Shown one piece after another: positions 34,450-42,900 of a DNA stretch of 43,238 nucleotides. Position 1 is the stretch's first letter. The number at the start of each line of letters is the position of its first letter. The notes beneath the pieces were generated by a model. The model worked only from the letters and a program-made list of their open reading frames with translations, did no database searches and was not told the DNA's origin. Source of the stretch: Raineyella antarctica (GTDB lineage Bacteria > Actinomycetota > Actinomycetes > Propionibacteriales > Propionibacteriaceae); the NCBI RefSeq assembly GCF_900092135.1, contig NZ_FMYF01000016.1, forward strand, positions 1 to 43,238, written 5' to 3'. The position numbers were made by a program, and so were the translations under genes.

Positions 34450-36099
34450 TCAGATCCCCAGCTGCCGCGCGACCGCCTCCCCGCCCATCGCCCGAACCAC
34501 CTGCGGGTCGCCGACCACCACGAGCCGGTCGGTGGCCCGGGACAGCCCGACGTACAGCCGTTCCTTGCCGCGGTCGCGGCTGCCGTGCTCGTTCAGGCAC
34601 AGGATCACCGCACGCCGTTCCAGCCCCTTGCACCCCAGCACATGCCCGTAGAAGACATCGTCTCCCTCCCAGAACGTGGCCCAGTAGCCCTCCTGGCCGT
34701 ACGACTGCTGCCGCTCCAGCTGGACCGGGTGCCGCTTGCCGGTGGTCAGCACCATCACGTGCGCCGGGTCCCAACCCTCGTCGAGCAGCCGATCGACCTG
34801 GTCGTCGGCGGCATCGAGCGCGTCCTCGGTCGTGGTCGCGACGAACTCGACCTCCGGCCCGGACTCCCCGCGCAGCTCCATCCGCGCGCCGGCCAGCGGC
34901 AGGAAGGTTGTGGCGATCTGCTTGGTGTTGCGCAGGTTGTGGTCGAGCACCAGCGGCACCAGGCTGACCGGCGGGCGCCCGAACCGCTGGAACACCCGCT
35001 GCTGCTCGTCGCTGTAGACGTGCAGCCGGCCGGTCTCCTCGTCGCGCAGTGCCGCGAGCAGCGGCAGCCACCAGGAGTCGGCGAAGTCCTGGCCCTCGTC
35101 GACGATGATCGCGTCGAACTTCTCCTCCCACGGCAGTGCCTCGGCCAGCTCGCGCATCTGCTCGGGGAGCCGGTGTTCCCAGAAGTCGCTGTCCTCCCGG
35201 GTGCCGTCGGGCGCACCCCAGGACCTGCCGAGTGCGGCGAAGGTGCCGACGAACGCGGGCCGATGCTTGCGCCCGACCTTGGCCAGCTCCCGCCGGAAGT
35301 GCTCGGCCAGGCCGATGGAATAGCAGAGCAGCGCCACCCGCTGCGGAGCGAGGTCGCAGTGGCCGCGGGCCAATTGCTTGGCCTGGGTCAGCGCCAGCAC
35401 CGTCTTGCCCGACCCGGCGCAGCCGCGCACCTCGGTGCGGGGGACGAACCGGGTGATGCCCAGCAGCATCGCCTGTTCCTTGGTGAGCCGGTCGGCCCGG
35501 CCCTCGCGCTGGTCCGCATCGGCCTCCACACTCGCGACCGGGTGGTGGTGGCCGCGCAGGATCGTACGGACCAGGTCGAGGTCCTCGGCGGTCGGCACCC
35601 GCCCTCCCCCGCCCCGCTGGATGCACATGTCGCGCAGCCGATCCCCGAGGTGCTTCAGGTCGCGCCTGCCGACGACCTGCCAGCGCTCGAGCCCGGGGGC
35701 ATGGAAGTCCTCGGCCCAGTCGGTGTACGGAGTGACCAGCACGTGCTCGGTCCGCAGCCGCGACCGGCCCCGCCAGCGCTCGTCGACCTCGACGTAGCCG
35801 CGCACCGCGTACTTGTTCTGCTCGGCCTGGTCGATGTGGAACGTACGCCGCTCCGGACCCGCCCCGACGCACCACTCGCCGCCGTCGTGGTACACGCTTC
35901 CGCCCTTGACCTCGACCACCGCGATGCCAGCGTCCGGGATCAGGCAGACGAAGTCGACCTCGTGGTCGCGCTCCCCGGTGAACCGCAGCCCGGCGAAGAC
36001 GACCGACCCGTCCGGCAGCTGCTCGACCAGGCGCTGGCCGACCAGGCGCTCGGACTCGGTGACGTACGTGGGTTCCTCGGGAATGAGTTCGACCGCCAT
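34450..36099 (-). CDS. NERD nuclease-domain / UvrD-type helicase fusion
   Basis: 549 residues. Residues about 14-125 are a NERD (nuclease-related) domain with D49 in HEVDFVCL and E63-V-K65 in VVEVKGG, the PD-(D/E)xK-like core. The superfamily 1 helicase part has Walker A GCAGSGKT (226-233), IIVDEGQDF (331-339), VLDHNLRNTKQIA and a C-terminal ERLYVGLSRATDRLVVVG (motif VI). It is compact compared with UvrD. Such fusions are thought to act in DNA repair or defence against foreign DNA; the job here is not shown. It is a single reverse-strand gene. Confidence 0.92.
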   Translation of the reverse strand: MAVELIPEEPTYVTESERLVGQRLVEQLPDGSVVFAGLRFTGERDHEVDFVCLIPDAGIAVVEVKGGSVYHDGGEWCVGAGPERRTFHIDQAEQNKYAVRGYVEVDERWRGRSRLRTEHVLVTPYTDWAEDFHAPGLERWQVVGRRDLKHLGDRLRDMCIQRGGGGRVPTAEDLDLVRTILRGHHHPVASVEADADQREGRADRLTKEQAMLLGITRFVPRTEVRGCAGSGKTVLALTQAKQLARGHCDLAPQRVALLCYSIGLAEHFRRELAKVGRKHRPAFVGTFAALGRSWGAPDGTREDSDFWEHRLPEQMRELAEALPWEEKFDAIIVDEGQDFADSWWLPLLAALRDEETGRLHVYSDEQQRVFQRFGRPPVSLVPLVLDHNLRNTKQIATTFLPLAGARMELRGESGPEVEFVATTTEDALDAADDQVDRLLDEGWDPAHVMVLTTGKRHPVQLERQQSYGQEGYWATFWEGDDVFYGHVLGCKGLERRAVILCLNEHGSRDRGKERLYVGLSRATDRLVVVGDPQVVRAMGGEAVARQLGI

Positions 36100-36181
36100 G
36101 ACCGCACCGTAGCGGGCGTAGGGATCGTCTGCACCGATCAGCCCGCGAGGCGACGCCGGCGATCGACAGGAGCAGCCGGGC

Positions 36182-36736
36182 TCAGGCCTCCATCTTCTTG
36201 ACGATCCGCTGCACGGTCAGCCACGTACGCGTGGTGATGTCCTTGCCGTAGGTCCGATCCAGCCACCCCATGAAGTCCGGGGTGGTGCCCGGAGTCCTGT
36301 TGTCGATCACGGCGAGGAAGACCCGCGCCGCCGGGTCGCCGACGATCCGGGTCCGCGGGTCGGGCTGCTCGGGCGACTGCTCCGGCGAAGCGCCGTCCTT
36401 GAGCGCGCCGTCCTTGAGGAAGGTCGCGGTCAGGTACGTGCCCCGGCCGTGGGTGAGACCGGGGAAGGGGTCGGCGTCCAGGAGGGCACGCAGTTCGGCG
36501 TGCGAGCGGATGATGGTCCCGCCCGCGATCCCAAGCTCGTCGTTGAGCGCCTGCTGGATCCGCTCCTCCAGGGCCGGCCCGTCGGTCTCCTCCGTACGGA
36601 AGACGATGTTGCCGCTGGCCAGCACCGAGCCGACGTCCTCGTAACCGAGTCCCTCGAACACCCCGCGCAGCTTGTCGTTGGCCATGTTCGGCAGACTCGG
36701 CGTGATCCCGCGCAGCAGCGCCACGTACCTGGTCAT
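36182..36736 (-). CDS. DUF1697 family protein
   Basis: 184 residues matching DUF1697: MTRYVALLRGITPSLPNMANDKLRGVFEGLGYEDVGSVLASGNIVF at the N terminus and a C-terminal part ending RTWLTVQRIVKKME, where the TRTWxTV motif is family-typical. A family-unusual Asp/Gln/Pro-rich insert (DGALKDGASPEQSPEQPDP, about 109-127) sits in the middle. The function of the family is unknown. ATG 36736 has GAGG upstream, and the longer open frame above it has no homology. Confidence 0.9.
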   Translation of the reverse strand: MTRYVALLRGITPSLPNMANDKLRGVFEGLGYEDVGSVLASGNIVFRTEETDGPALEERIQQALNDELGIAGGTIIRSHAELRALLDADPFPGLTHGRGTYLTATFLKDGALKDGASPEQSPEQPDPRTRIVGDPAARVFLAVIDNRTPGTTPDFMGWLDRTYGKDITTRTWLTVQRIVKKMEA

Positions 36737-36841
36737 CTCGGCCGCCTCGTCGTGTCGCACAGCATGCGACGAGCGTACGCACGTCAGCGGGGCACGAGGA
36801 GATCCCTGCCTCCCTGACATCGGCGCCGCGGACGCGACTCC

Positions 36842-36931
36842 CGGGAGCGCCCCCGCCGCGGCGAGATCGCGATGCTCCACGAGTACACCGACGAAATCCG
36901 ATCGGTGATCCTGTCGAAGGTCGGCCTATGA
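36842..36931 (+). pseudogene. Possible short gene fragment
   Basis: The forward frame reads RGEIAMLHEYTDEIRSVILSKVGL then stop, coding-like in composition and overlapping the stop of the next reverse-strand gene by a few bases. No family is recognised. It may be the tail of a lost gene or chance. Confidence 0.15.
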
Positions 36932-38011
36932 GGGACGCCCGGGGGCCTGTCGATGGTTCCGGTCCCGTGTCGCGGCCAGGATGGCGTCACTGAGCTGCTG
37001 CATGTGCGCCATGTCCCGGTCTGCCCTGGTCATCGCCGCGGTGACGTAGCCGACCGCCAGGCCACGGTCCGGGTCGGCCCAGCCCAGGCAGACGTGGCTG
37101 CCGTTGTGGCCGAAGGCACGCGGGCTGCTGGTGGCGCCGAGCGGGATCGGCATCCGCCCGGGACGGGGCCCGCCGAGCTGGAAGCCCTGGGCCCAGCGGA
37201 TGTGCAGTCGGGCGAACCGGTCCAGTTCGGTCTCGGTGGTGGGGCGGGTCGCCTCGGCGAGGGTCGCGGGGGCGAGGAGCGTGCCCGGGGCGTGGTCGGG
37301 CAGCAGCGCCGCGTAGAAGGTGGCCAGGTCGTGGGCGGTGGTGGAGATCCCGCCGGCCGGGATGACCGCCTCGCGTACGTCGCGCCGATTGACCCAGCTG
37401 CCGACGACCGCTCCCCCGCCGCGGCGGACCATCAGCTGCGCACGTGGCAGCAGGGCGTCGACCAGGTGGGCGTACGTGTCGGCCAGCCCGGCCGGGCCGC
37501 AGACCTCCAGCTGCACCAGCTCGGTGAAGGTCTGCCCGGTCACCCGCTGGACCAGTTCGCCGAGCAGGAACCCGTAGCTCAGGAACTGGTAGGCCGGCAC
37601 CGAGCCCGGCCGGTAGCGACAGCTCGCGCGCTCCAGCCGCCGGATCGAGGTCTCCCAGTCAGTCATCGCGAACACGTCGCCGAGCAGCGAGCCGGCGGTC
37701 GGCAGCCCGGAACGGTGCTGCAGGACGTGGCGGACCGTGATCTCCTCCTTGCCGCCCCCGACGAACTCCGGCCAGCGGCGGCACAGCGGGTCATCGAGGT
37801 CGAGCAATCCGCGTTCGACCAGCCGCCACACGATCACGCTGGTCACCGGCTTGCCCGCCGAGAATGCCCAGAACAGCCGGTCCGGCCCGGTCCGGAGGCA
37901 GCGGTCCAGGACGACCGCACCCCGGCTGATCACGCACAGCTGGGCCGGCGCCCTGCGCGCCTCGACCAGCGCCCACGCCGCGTCGAGCGCTTGGCGGTCC
38001 ACCTCATCCAC
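36926..38011 (-). CDS. Serine beta-lactamase-like hydrolase (class C/esterase EstB type)
   Basis: 361 residues. The catalytic SxxK is S51-A-G-K54 in FWAFSAGKPVTS; VRHVLQHRSGLP, the YQFLSYGFLLGELVQRVTG block and FGHNGS (the HxG/KTG equivalent) complete the family pattern. There is no signal peptide, so it is probably a cytoplasmic esterase or peptidase rather than an antibiotic-hydrolysing enzyme. The start is placed at GTG 38011 where homology begins; the frame stays open above it without homology. It is divergent from the cupin gene. Confidence 0.88.
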   Translation of the reverse strand: MDEVDRQALDAAWALVEARRAPAQLCVISRGAVVLDRCLRTGPDRLFWAFSAGKPVTSVIVWRLVERGLLDLDDPLCRRWPEFVGGGKEEITVRHVLQHRSGLPTAGSLLGDVFAMTDWETSIRRLERASCRYRPGSVPAYQFLSYGFLLGELVQRVTGQTFTELVQLEVCGPAGLADTYAHLVDALLPRAQLMVRRGGGAVVGSWVNRRDVREAVIPAGGISTTAHDLATFYAALLPDHAPGTLLAPATLAEATRPTTETELDRFARLHIRWAQGFQLGGPRPGRMPIPLGATSSPRAFGHNGSHVCLGWADPDRGLAVGYVTAAMTRADRDMAHMQQLSDAILAATRDRNHRQAPGRPS

Positions 38012-38173
38012 GTCCCCAGCCTTCCCGATAGCTCCCGGCCAGACCAAGAACTGGCGGAAATGGACAGAAGAAGTCCGTACCACCCGGCGCGAGGAGTTCA
38101 CCGCTTCACGACGGGGCCCGGCACCCCACGCGCTAGTCTCGAAACACCTAGCACCCGAGGGAAGGACGACACC

Positions 38174-38596
38174 ATGGCTGACTCCGGACCGAACCCGTAC
38201 GTCGTGAACATCGAAGACGCCACGCTGGAGAACACCTACTTCCGCGACACCCTGTGGACCGGCAAGTACCTGCAGATGACCGTGATGGCGATCGAGCCGG
38301 GCGGGGAGGTCGGTGGCGAGATCCACGAGGACCACGACCAGTTCATTCGCATCGAGCAGGGCAAGGCACACGTCGTGATGGGGCCGGCCAAGGGCGACTA
38401 CACGCTCGACCAGGTGGTCGGTGACGACTGGGCCATCCTGATCCCGGCCGGCAAGTACCACAACGTGATCAACGTCGGCGACGAGCCGCTGAAGCTCTAC
38501 TCGCTGTACGCGCCGCCGGAGCACACCCCCGGTACCCGGCACGAGACCGCCGAGGACGCCAAGAACGATCCGCAGGAGACCGACCTGGTCGACTGA
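38174..38596 (+). CDS. Small cupin protein
   Basis: 140 residues, single-domain cupin. Motif 1 is GGEVGGEIHEDHDQFIRIEQG (His51 and His54) and motif 2 is WAILIPAGKYHNVINVG (His96); all three metal His are present. It begins with the NPYVVNIEDAT segment seen in actinobacterial cupins and ends with an acidic tail. The role is unknown, perhaps isomerase or metal-dependent small-molecule enzyme. ATG 38174 follows GAAGG. A strong hairpin closes the transcript. Confidence 0.9.
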   Translation: MADSGPNPYVVNIEDATLENTYFRDTLWTGKYLQMTVMAIEPGGEVGGEIHEDHDQFIRIEQGKAHVVMGPAKGDYTLDQVVGDDWAILIPAGKYHNVINVGDEPLKLYSLYAPPEHTPGTRHETAEDAKNDPQETDLVD

Positions 38597-38613
38597 GGTC
38601 GATCCTGTCCCTC

Positions 38614-38656
38614 CCACCCCGGCACCCGCCAGGATTCTGGTCGGGCGCCGGGGTGG
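38614..38656. terminator. Terminator between convergent cupin and DUF898 genes
   Basis: 15-base arms (38614-38628 with 38642-38656) pair with a single A/C mismatch and a 13-base loop. Confidence 0.65.
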
Positions 38657-38673
38657 TGCGCATCCTCGGGCGC

Positions 38674-39075
38674 TCAGGCGTACACCTGGTGCTCCAGCCC
38701 CCATCGCTCCATCTGGGGAATCACCCAGAAGATGTAGATCCCGAATGTCAGGAACATCAGAACCCACCAGATGATCCACGTACCGAACAGCTCACCACCG
38801 GTCCCGGTGAACCGGAGACGACGGCCGCCCAGAATCGTGTGTTCACACCTCCACCGGAACCACATCGAAATGGCCCAGGGATACCCGAGTCCGAGCGTGA
38901 GGATCACCAGAAGCGTTGCCTTGACGCGCATCCAGAAGAAGTCGCCGGCGCTTCCGTCGAACCGGAACAGCTGCCCGGGCCAGTGCGGAACCATCGGCGG
39001 CGCCTGGTATCCGGTCGGCTGGGTGTAGGACATCCGGGACGGCTGCCCCTGATGCGGATAGTAGTAGCCGGACAT
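38674..39075 (-). CDS. DUF898 family membrane protein (YjgN-like)
   Basis: 133 residues: a Tyr/Pro/Gln-rich cytoplasmic N terminus (1-34), then FRFDGSAGDFFWMRVKATLLVILTLGLGYPWAISMWFRWRCEHTILGGRRLRFTGTGGELFG, the DUF898 repeat, and a second membrane hairpin ending FWVIPQMERW. One DUF898 repeat unit is present, shorter than the multi-repeat proteobacterial form. The function is unknown. ATG 39075 is the only plausible start. Confidence 0.85.
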   Translation of the reverse strand: MSGYYYPHQGQPSRMSYTQPTGYQAPPMVPHWPGQLFRFDGSAGDFFWMRVKATLLVILTLGLGYPWAISMWFRWRCEHTILGGRRLRFTGTGGELFGTWIIWWVLMFLTFGIYIFWVIPQMERWGLEHQVYA

Positions 39076-39219
39076 GGTCCCCTCGCTGTCGGATGTGGGC
39101 CTGACACTAGCCGAGCAGGGGCGCGAACATCGGGGCCCGAGGAGGTGGCGGTCTTCGCCGCCGCAAGACTGGCCACCACATCGAGCAGCTGGTAGGCCGA
39201 CCCGGTGGAGCCCGCGCTC

Positions 39220-39248
39220 TTGCCCTATGCGCGGATGAGGCGTAATCT
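39220..39248 (+). promoter_or_regulatory. Promoter of the ArsR/SRPBCC operon, predicted leaderless
   Basis: TTGCCC (39220-39225), a 17-base spacer and TAATCT (39243-39248); the ATG lies 9 bases after the -10 element, with no ribosome site in range. Confidence 0.55.
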
Positions 39249-39268
39249 ACAACCAAATGGTTGTAGAT
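39245..39268. promoter_or_regulatory. ArsR operator overlapping -10 and start codon
   Basis: Perfect inverted repeat of 11 bases (ATCTACAACCA, 39245-39255) with its complement at 39258-39268 around a central AA. It covers the -10 element and the start codon (39257). ACAACC/GGTTGT palindromes are typical for ArsR regulators paired with SRPBCC genes. Confidence 0.7.
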
Positions 39269-39649
39269 CAAGTCACGAGCGACGACCTGGATCGCCTGTT
39301 CCACGCCCTCTCCGACGCGACGCGCCGGGACATCGTGGCGCGGGTGATGCAGCAGGAGCAGTCAGTGTCATCCCTGGCCGTGCGGTACGACATGAGTTTC
39401 GCCGCGGTCCAGAAGCACGTGGCTGTCCTCGATCGGGCGAAGCTCGTGTCCAAGCGGCGGCGCGGACGGGAGCAGATCGTGTCCGGCAATCCCGACAGCA
39501 TCCTGCGGGCACGCGACGCGCTCGACCGCTTCGAGCAGCTCTGGCGGGATCGTACGGACCGGATGCGCGACATCCTGGCGGAGGCCCCCGACGTCGTACG
39601 CCCCGCAACAGCACAGCCCACAGAGGCACCCGGAAGGACAGAACCATGA
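39257..39649 (+). CDS. ArsR family regulator of SRPBCC-linked type
   Basis: 130 residues. The winged helix spans about 8-90 (LFHALSDATRRDIVARVMQQEQSVSSLAVRYDMSFAAVQKHVAVLDRAKLVSKRRRGREQIV). No metal-binding cysteine pair is present, so it is the non-metal ArsR class that usually neighbours an SRPBCC protein. The ATG at 39257 lies inside the palindromic operator, giving tight self-repression. The stop overlaps the next start by four bases (ATGA). Confidence 0.92.
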   Translation: MVVDQVTSDDLDRLFHALSDATRRDIVARVMQQEQSVSSLAVRYDMSFAAVQKHVAVLDRAKLVSKRRRGREQIVSGNPDSILRARDALDRFEQLWRDRTDRMRDILAEAPDVVRPATAQPTEAPGRTEP

Positions 39650-40134
39650 CCGTGACCGACGCACGCAAGAGCACCGAGGAGCTGACCCTCAGCTTCGTGG
39701 CCGAGTTCGACGCTCCGGTGGAGCGCGTCTGGCAGCTCTGGGAGGATCCGCGCCAGCTGGAGCGCTGGTGGGGCCCGCCCGGATGGCCGGCCACCTTCGA
39801 GACGTACGAGTTCGAGGAGGGCGGCCGGGCGTCCTACTTCATGACCGGACCCGACGGGGAGCAGCCCCGCGGCTGGTGGACCATCACCCGGATCGACGCC
39901 CCGCACCGGCTGGAGTTCGACGACGGCTTCGCCGACGAGAACGGGCAGCCCACCGGCGATCTCGGCGCGACCCACGGCGTCGTCACGCTCGCCGAGCGCG
40001 AGGGCGGTGGCACCCGGATGACCATCACGACGAGCTTCGAGAGCCGCGAACAGCTCGAGGCGATGAGCCGGATGGGGATGGAGGAGGGCATGCGCGCGGC
40101 CATCGGCCAGATGGATGCGATCCTGGCCAGCTGA
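39646..40134 (+). CDS. SRPBCC family protein (AHSA1 domain)
   Basis: 162 residues with the AHSA1/START pattern: LSFVAEFDAPVERVWQLWEDPRQLERWWGPPGWPATFETYEFEEGG, then GWWTITRIDAPHRLEFDDGF, and the C-terminal helix GMEEGMRAAIGQMDAIL. It is a hydrophobic-ligand-binding fold; function unknown. It is translationally coupled to the ArsR gene. A 12-bp hairpin ends the operon. Confidence 0.92.
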   Translation: MTVTDARKSTEELTLSFVAEFDAPVERVWQLWEDPRQLERWWGPPGWPATFETYEFEEGGRASYFMTGPDGEQPRGWWTITRIDAPHRLEFDDGFADENGQPTGDLGATHGVVTLAEREGGGTRMTITTSFESREQLEAMSRMGMEEGMRAAIGQMDAILAS

Positions 40135-40156
40135 GGATCCGACCAACGAGCACGCA

Positions 40157-40185
40157 GCCGCCCGCGGGACCTCCCCGCGGGCGGC
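40157..40185 (+). terminator. Terminator of ArsR/SRPBCC operon
   Basis: Perfect 12-bp stem GCCGCCCGCGGG (40157-40168) with 40174-40185 and a 5-base loop, 22 bases after the stop. Confidence 0.7.
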
Positions 40186-40295
40186 CTCGCGCCGGACAGG
40201 GATTCAGCGGCGAGATGACCGCCCCACGTCCTGGGCGCCGACGCGCGGCCGTTAGCATGAGGACCCCGAGACCACTGATGCGAAAGGGGTCACCC

Positions 40296-41441
40296 GTGAG
40301 CGCTGATTGGGACCCCGGCTCCCCCGATGTCCACCGCGACCAGCGGGTCGCGTACGACCGGCAACGCACCACCTGCCCGGTGGCCCACGACGGGAGCGGG
40401 ACGTGGACGTTGTTCGCGCACGGCGACGTGGTGGCCGCGGCGAACGATGCGAAGACCTTCTCCAGTCGGGTCTCGTCGCATCTCAACGTTCCGAACGGGA
40501 TGGACGGGGACGAGCACGCCGCCTACCGGGGGATCGTCGAGCGGTACATGGGCCCCGATCGCGTCGAAGCCCTCGCCCCCACCTGCCACGCCATCGCCGC
40601 CGACGTCATCGCCTCCACCCCGCGGCACGAGGTGTTCCGAGCGGTCACCCTCGGCGCCCGGTTCGCCGTCCGCGCCCAGAGCGCCTGGCTGGGCTGGCCG
40701 GCCCAGCTGGAGGACACCCTGGTCGAGTGGATGGCCGACAACCACGCGGCCACCCGTTCGGGCGACCACGTGCTCACCGCCCAGGTCGCCCAGCGCTTCG
40801 ACACGATCATCCGCTCCCTGATCGACCGAGCCCGGCGTACCCCGGGCGACGACGTGACCACCCAACTGCTCGCCGAGCGGGTCGACGGACGCCACCTCAC
40901 AGAGGAGGAGGTCGTCTCCATCCTGCGCAACTGGACCGCCGGCGACCTCGGCTCGATCGCGGTCTCCCTCGGGGTCGTCGTGCACTTCCTCGCCAGCCAT
41001 CCCGACCTGCAGCATCAGTTGCGTACGGCGGCAGTGGCAGGTGACCGGCCGGTCCTCGAGGCGGCAGTCGAGGAGATCCTGCGGATCGACGACCCGTTCG
41101 TCGCCAACCGGCGGCTCGCCACAGTCGACGTCGAGGTCGCTGGTCGTACGATCCGGGCCGGCGAGCGCGTGGTGCTCAACTGGACCGCAGCGAACCGCGA
41201 CCCGGCGGTCCTCGGTGACCCGGACGCCTACGATCCGCCGGCCCACGCCGCCGACAACCTGGTCTTCGGGACCGGTCCGCACGCCTGTCCGGGCAGGGCG
41301 CTGTCACTGATGGAGCTGGCGGTCGCGACCAGTGAGTTGCTGGTGGCGACGAGCCGGATCGAGCACGCGCCGGGTCAGGAGGCGGTTCGCGAGACCCCGC
41401 CGGTGGGCGGTTGGAGCAGGGTCCCGGTGCTCCTTGGCTGA
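40296..41441 (+). CDS. Cytochrome P450 with non-canonical I helix
   Basis: 381 residues, compact bacterial P450. Heme loop FGTGPHACPG with Cys331 (324-333), EILR of the ExxR motif (260-263), and NRRLATVDVEVAGRTIRAGERV before the heme region. The I-helix segment reads WTAGDLGSIAVS (213-224), so the usual acid-Thr pair (AGxET) is replaced by Leu-Gly, which should alter O2 activation; a peroxide-driven or dehydrating role is possible. GTG 40296 follows AAAGGGG, while a more upstream in-frame ATG has no homology. No ferredoxin or reductase gene is near. Confidence 0.9.
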   Translation: MSADWDPGSPDVHRDQRVAYDRQRTTCPVAHDGSGTWTLFAHGDVVAAANDAKTFSSRVSSHLNVPNGMDGDEHAAYRGIVERYMGPDRVEALAPTCHAIAADVIASTPRHEVFRAVTLGARFAVRAQSAWLGWPAQLEDTLVEWMADNHAATRSGDHVLTAQVAQRFDTIIRSLIDRARRTPGDDVTTQLLAERVDGRHLTEEEVVSILRNWTAGDLGSIAVSLGVVVHFLASHPDLQHQLRTAAVAGDRPVLEAAVEEILRIDDPFVANRRLATVDVEVAGRTIRAGERVVLNWTAANRDPAVLGDPDAYDPPAHAADNLVFGTGPHACPGRALSLMELAVATSELLVATSRIEHAPGQEAVRETPPVGGWSRVPVLLG

Positions 41442-41465
41442 CCGGGAAGACCTCGGAACAGGCGC

Positions 41466-42077
41466 GTGCGACCGACCATGACGCAACGCCCTCCCCACGC
41501 AGGAGTCGTGTGGTCCGCCGTGGCGGGCACCTGGATCGCGTACACCGCCCTGCTCGCCCTGCTCCAGTTCATCATCTATCCCGCGGTCACCGCGCCATGG
41601 CAGCTGCGGGCATCGGGCATCGCGGCCGGTCTCGTGGTCACCGCGGGGTGTCTGGTCCTGGCCCGGAGGGTGGTCGCCGACTTCCATGCCCGGCCGTGGC
41701 AGTGGCTGGTCGGGATCGGCTGCGTCGTCGCGGGCTCCGCTGTCCGGATCGTCGCGCTCGACCTGTCCTGGGCGGCCGCTCTCGCCCAGGTCTCGTTCTA
41801 CGTGCTGGCCGTCGGCCTGCCGGAGGAGACGCTCTTCCGTGGGGTGATCTGGCGACAGCTGGAGGCGGTACTGGACCGTAAGGTCTGGGTGCTGCTGGTC
41901 AACTCCGCCCTGTTCGGGCTCTCCCACCTGCCGGCGCTGGTCTCCCAGCACTCCCCGCTGTGGATCCTCGCCACCCTGTCCCTGGTCGGAGCGGTGTTCG
42001 GCCTGGTCCGCGCGTGTGGCGGCAGCATCCCGCTGCTGGCGGGAATCCACGTCGGCTGGGACCTCGTGCAGTTCTGA
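41466..42077 (+). CDS. CPBP family intramembrane metalloprotease
   Basis: 203 residues and about six membrane spans. The catalytic motifs of the CPBP/Rce1-like family are complete: EETLFR (E120, E121, R125), FGLSHL with His154 and GIHVGWD with His195. These proteases cleave within the membrane; bacterial members are linked to bacteriocin immunity or maturation, or to protein export. GTG 41466 is preceded by GGAACAGG; ATG 41478 is an alternative. It sits 24 bases after the P450 gene, so the two are possibly co-transcribed. Confidence 0.9.
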   Translation: MRPTMTQRPPHAGVVWSAVAGTWIAYTALLALLQFIIYPAVTAPWQLRASGIAAGLVVTAGCLVLARRVVADFHARPWQWLVGIGCVVAGSAVRIVALDLSWAAALAQVSFYVLAVGLPEETLFRGVIWRQLEAVLDRKVWVLLVNSALFGLSHLPALVSQHSPLWILATLSLVGAVFGLVRACGGSIPLLAGIHVGWDLVQF

Positions 42078-42178
42078 GGCCGGGGGCACGGACAATGCAC
42101 CGTTGCCGTTCCCTTCCCGGAAGGCGGGGAAGCGTCTCCGACATTCCCGGAAGCCCCTTGGCGGGATTCCTGACCCGT

Positions 42179-42194
42179 CGAGGCAATAGCCTCG
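42179..42194. promoter_or_regulatory. Small hairpin next to the NERD start, after paired palindromes
   Basis: CGAGGC-AATA-GCCTCG lies 4 bases before the GTG start of the NERD gene. Further upstream, TTCCCGGAAG occurs at 42114-42123 and 42144-42153, 30 bases apart. This is a possible regulatory region. Confidence 0.35.
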
Positions 42195-42198
42195 GCAG

Positions 42199-42900
42199 GT
42201 GCAGATCACCAGGTGGCGGCGTTACGGGAAGGACCGCCTCTATGTCCGCGAGGACAACGGGGCGGATATCGGCTGGTGGGACCTGGTGACGGGCGAAGGA
42301 CATTGCGCGGAGCCCTCCACCATGCCCCAGCTACAGGAGGCAGTCCGCGAGTGGCGGTCGGAGCGCGTCGCGGACCCGCAGGCAGCGCAGGCGGCGGCAA
42401 CCGTCGCGACGGCGCCCACGCCGCCTCCGACAGGGCCGACACCTTCGAGGGGGCCGACGGCGGTCACGCTCAGGCCCGAGCCGATCCCGGCCCCAGCCCC
42501 GGCCCCGGTCACTGCGACTGACCCCGTTCCCTTCCCGATCGTCCGCGACCTGATCTACCGGCCACCGGGCGAGGAACTCCTGCCGAACATCGCAGCTGCC
42601 CGCGCAGAAGGACAGCGCCCGACGCTGCTCCGCAGGATCGTGCTGGGCAAGGACGCCTATTCCACCTGGGAACGCGGAGCGATCGGTGAACGGTTGGTCT
42701 GGGAGGAATTGAGGAAACTGGATTCCCGCGCCGGATGGGGATTCCTCAATTCCATTCCGGTGGGAACGAACGGATCCGATATCGACCACGTGGTCGTCGG
42801 TCCGGCCGGCGTGTTCACGATCAACGCCAAGTATCACGATGGCGCCCGGATCTGGGTCGGTGGCGACACCATCCTGGTCAATGGGGCTATTCGTAGTTGA
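42199..42900 (+). pseudogene. NERD-domain protein truncated by an insertion sequence
   Basis: 233 codons from GTG 42199: an N-terminal acidic/aromatic module (1-45), a Pro/Ala/Thr linker (60-110), a KDAYSTWERGAIGERLVWEEL helix and the NERD core SIPVGTNGSDIDHVVVGPAGVFTINAKYHDGARIWVGGDTILVNG (to about 229). Asp196 and Lys211 are nuclease-core residues, and Asn209 replaces the usual acidic residue, as in many actinobacterial members. The domain stops mid-way: after ILVNG the next codons (AIRS stop) belong to the insertion-sequence end near 42,883-42,886. The rest of the gene must lie on the far side of the element, outside the window. It is probably inactive. Confidence 0.7.

Noticed and set aside
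37920-38011. Beta-lactamase-like gene as an antibiotic resistance gene
   Set aside because: No signal peptide, and its motifs fit the broad serine esterase/beta-lactamase-like family rather than a true class C enzyme.
36926-38779. Long N-terminal extension of the beta-lactamase-like protein (617 codons)
   Set aside because: The extension runs antisense through the cupin gene and lacks homology; GTG 38011 is where the family begins.
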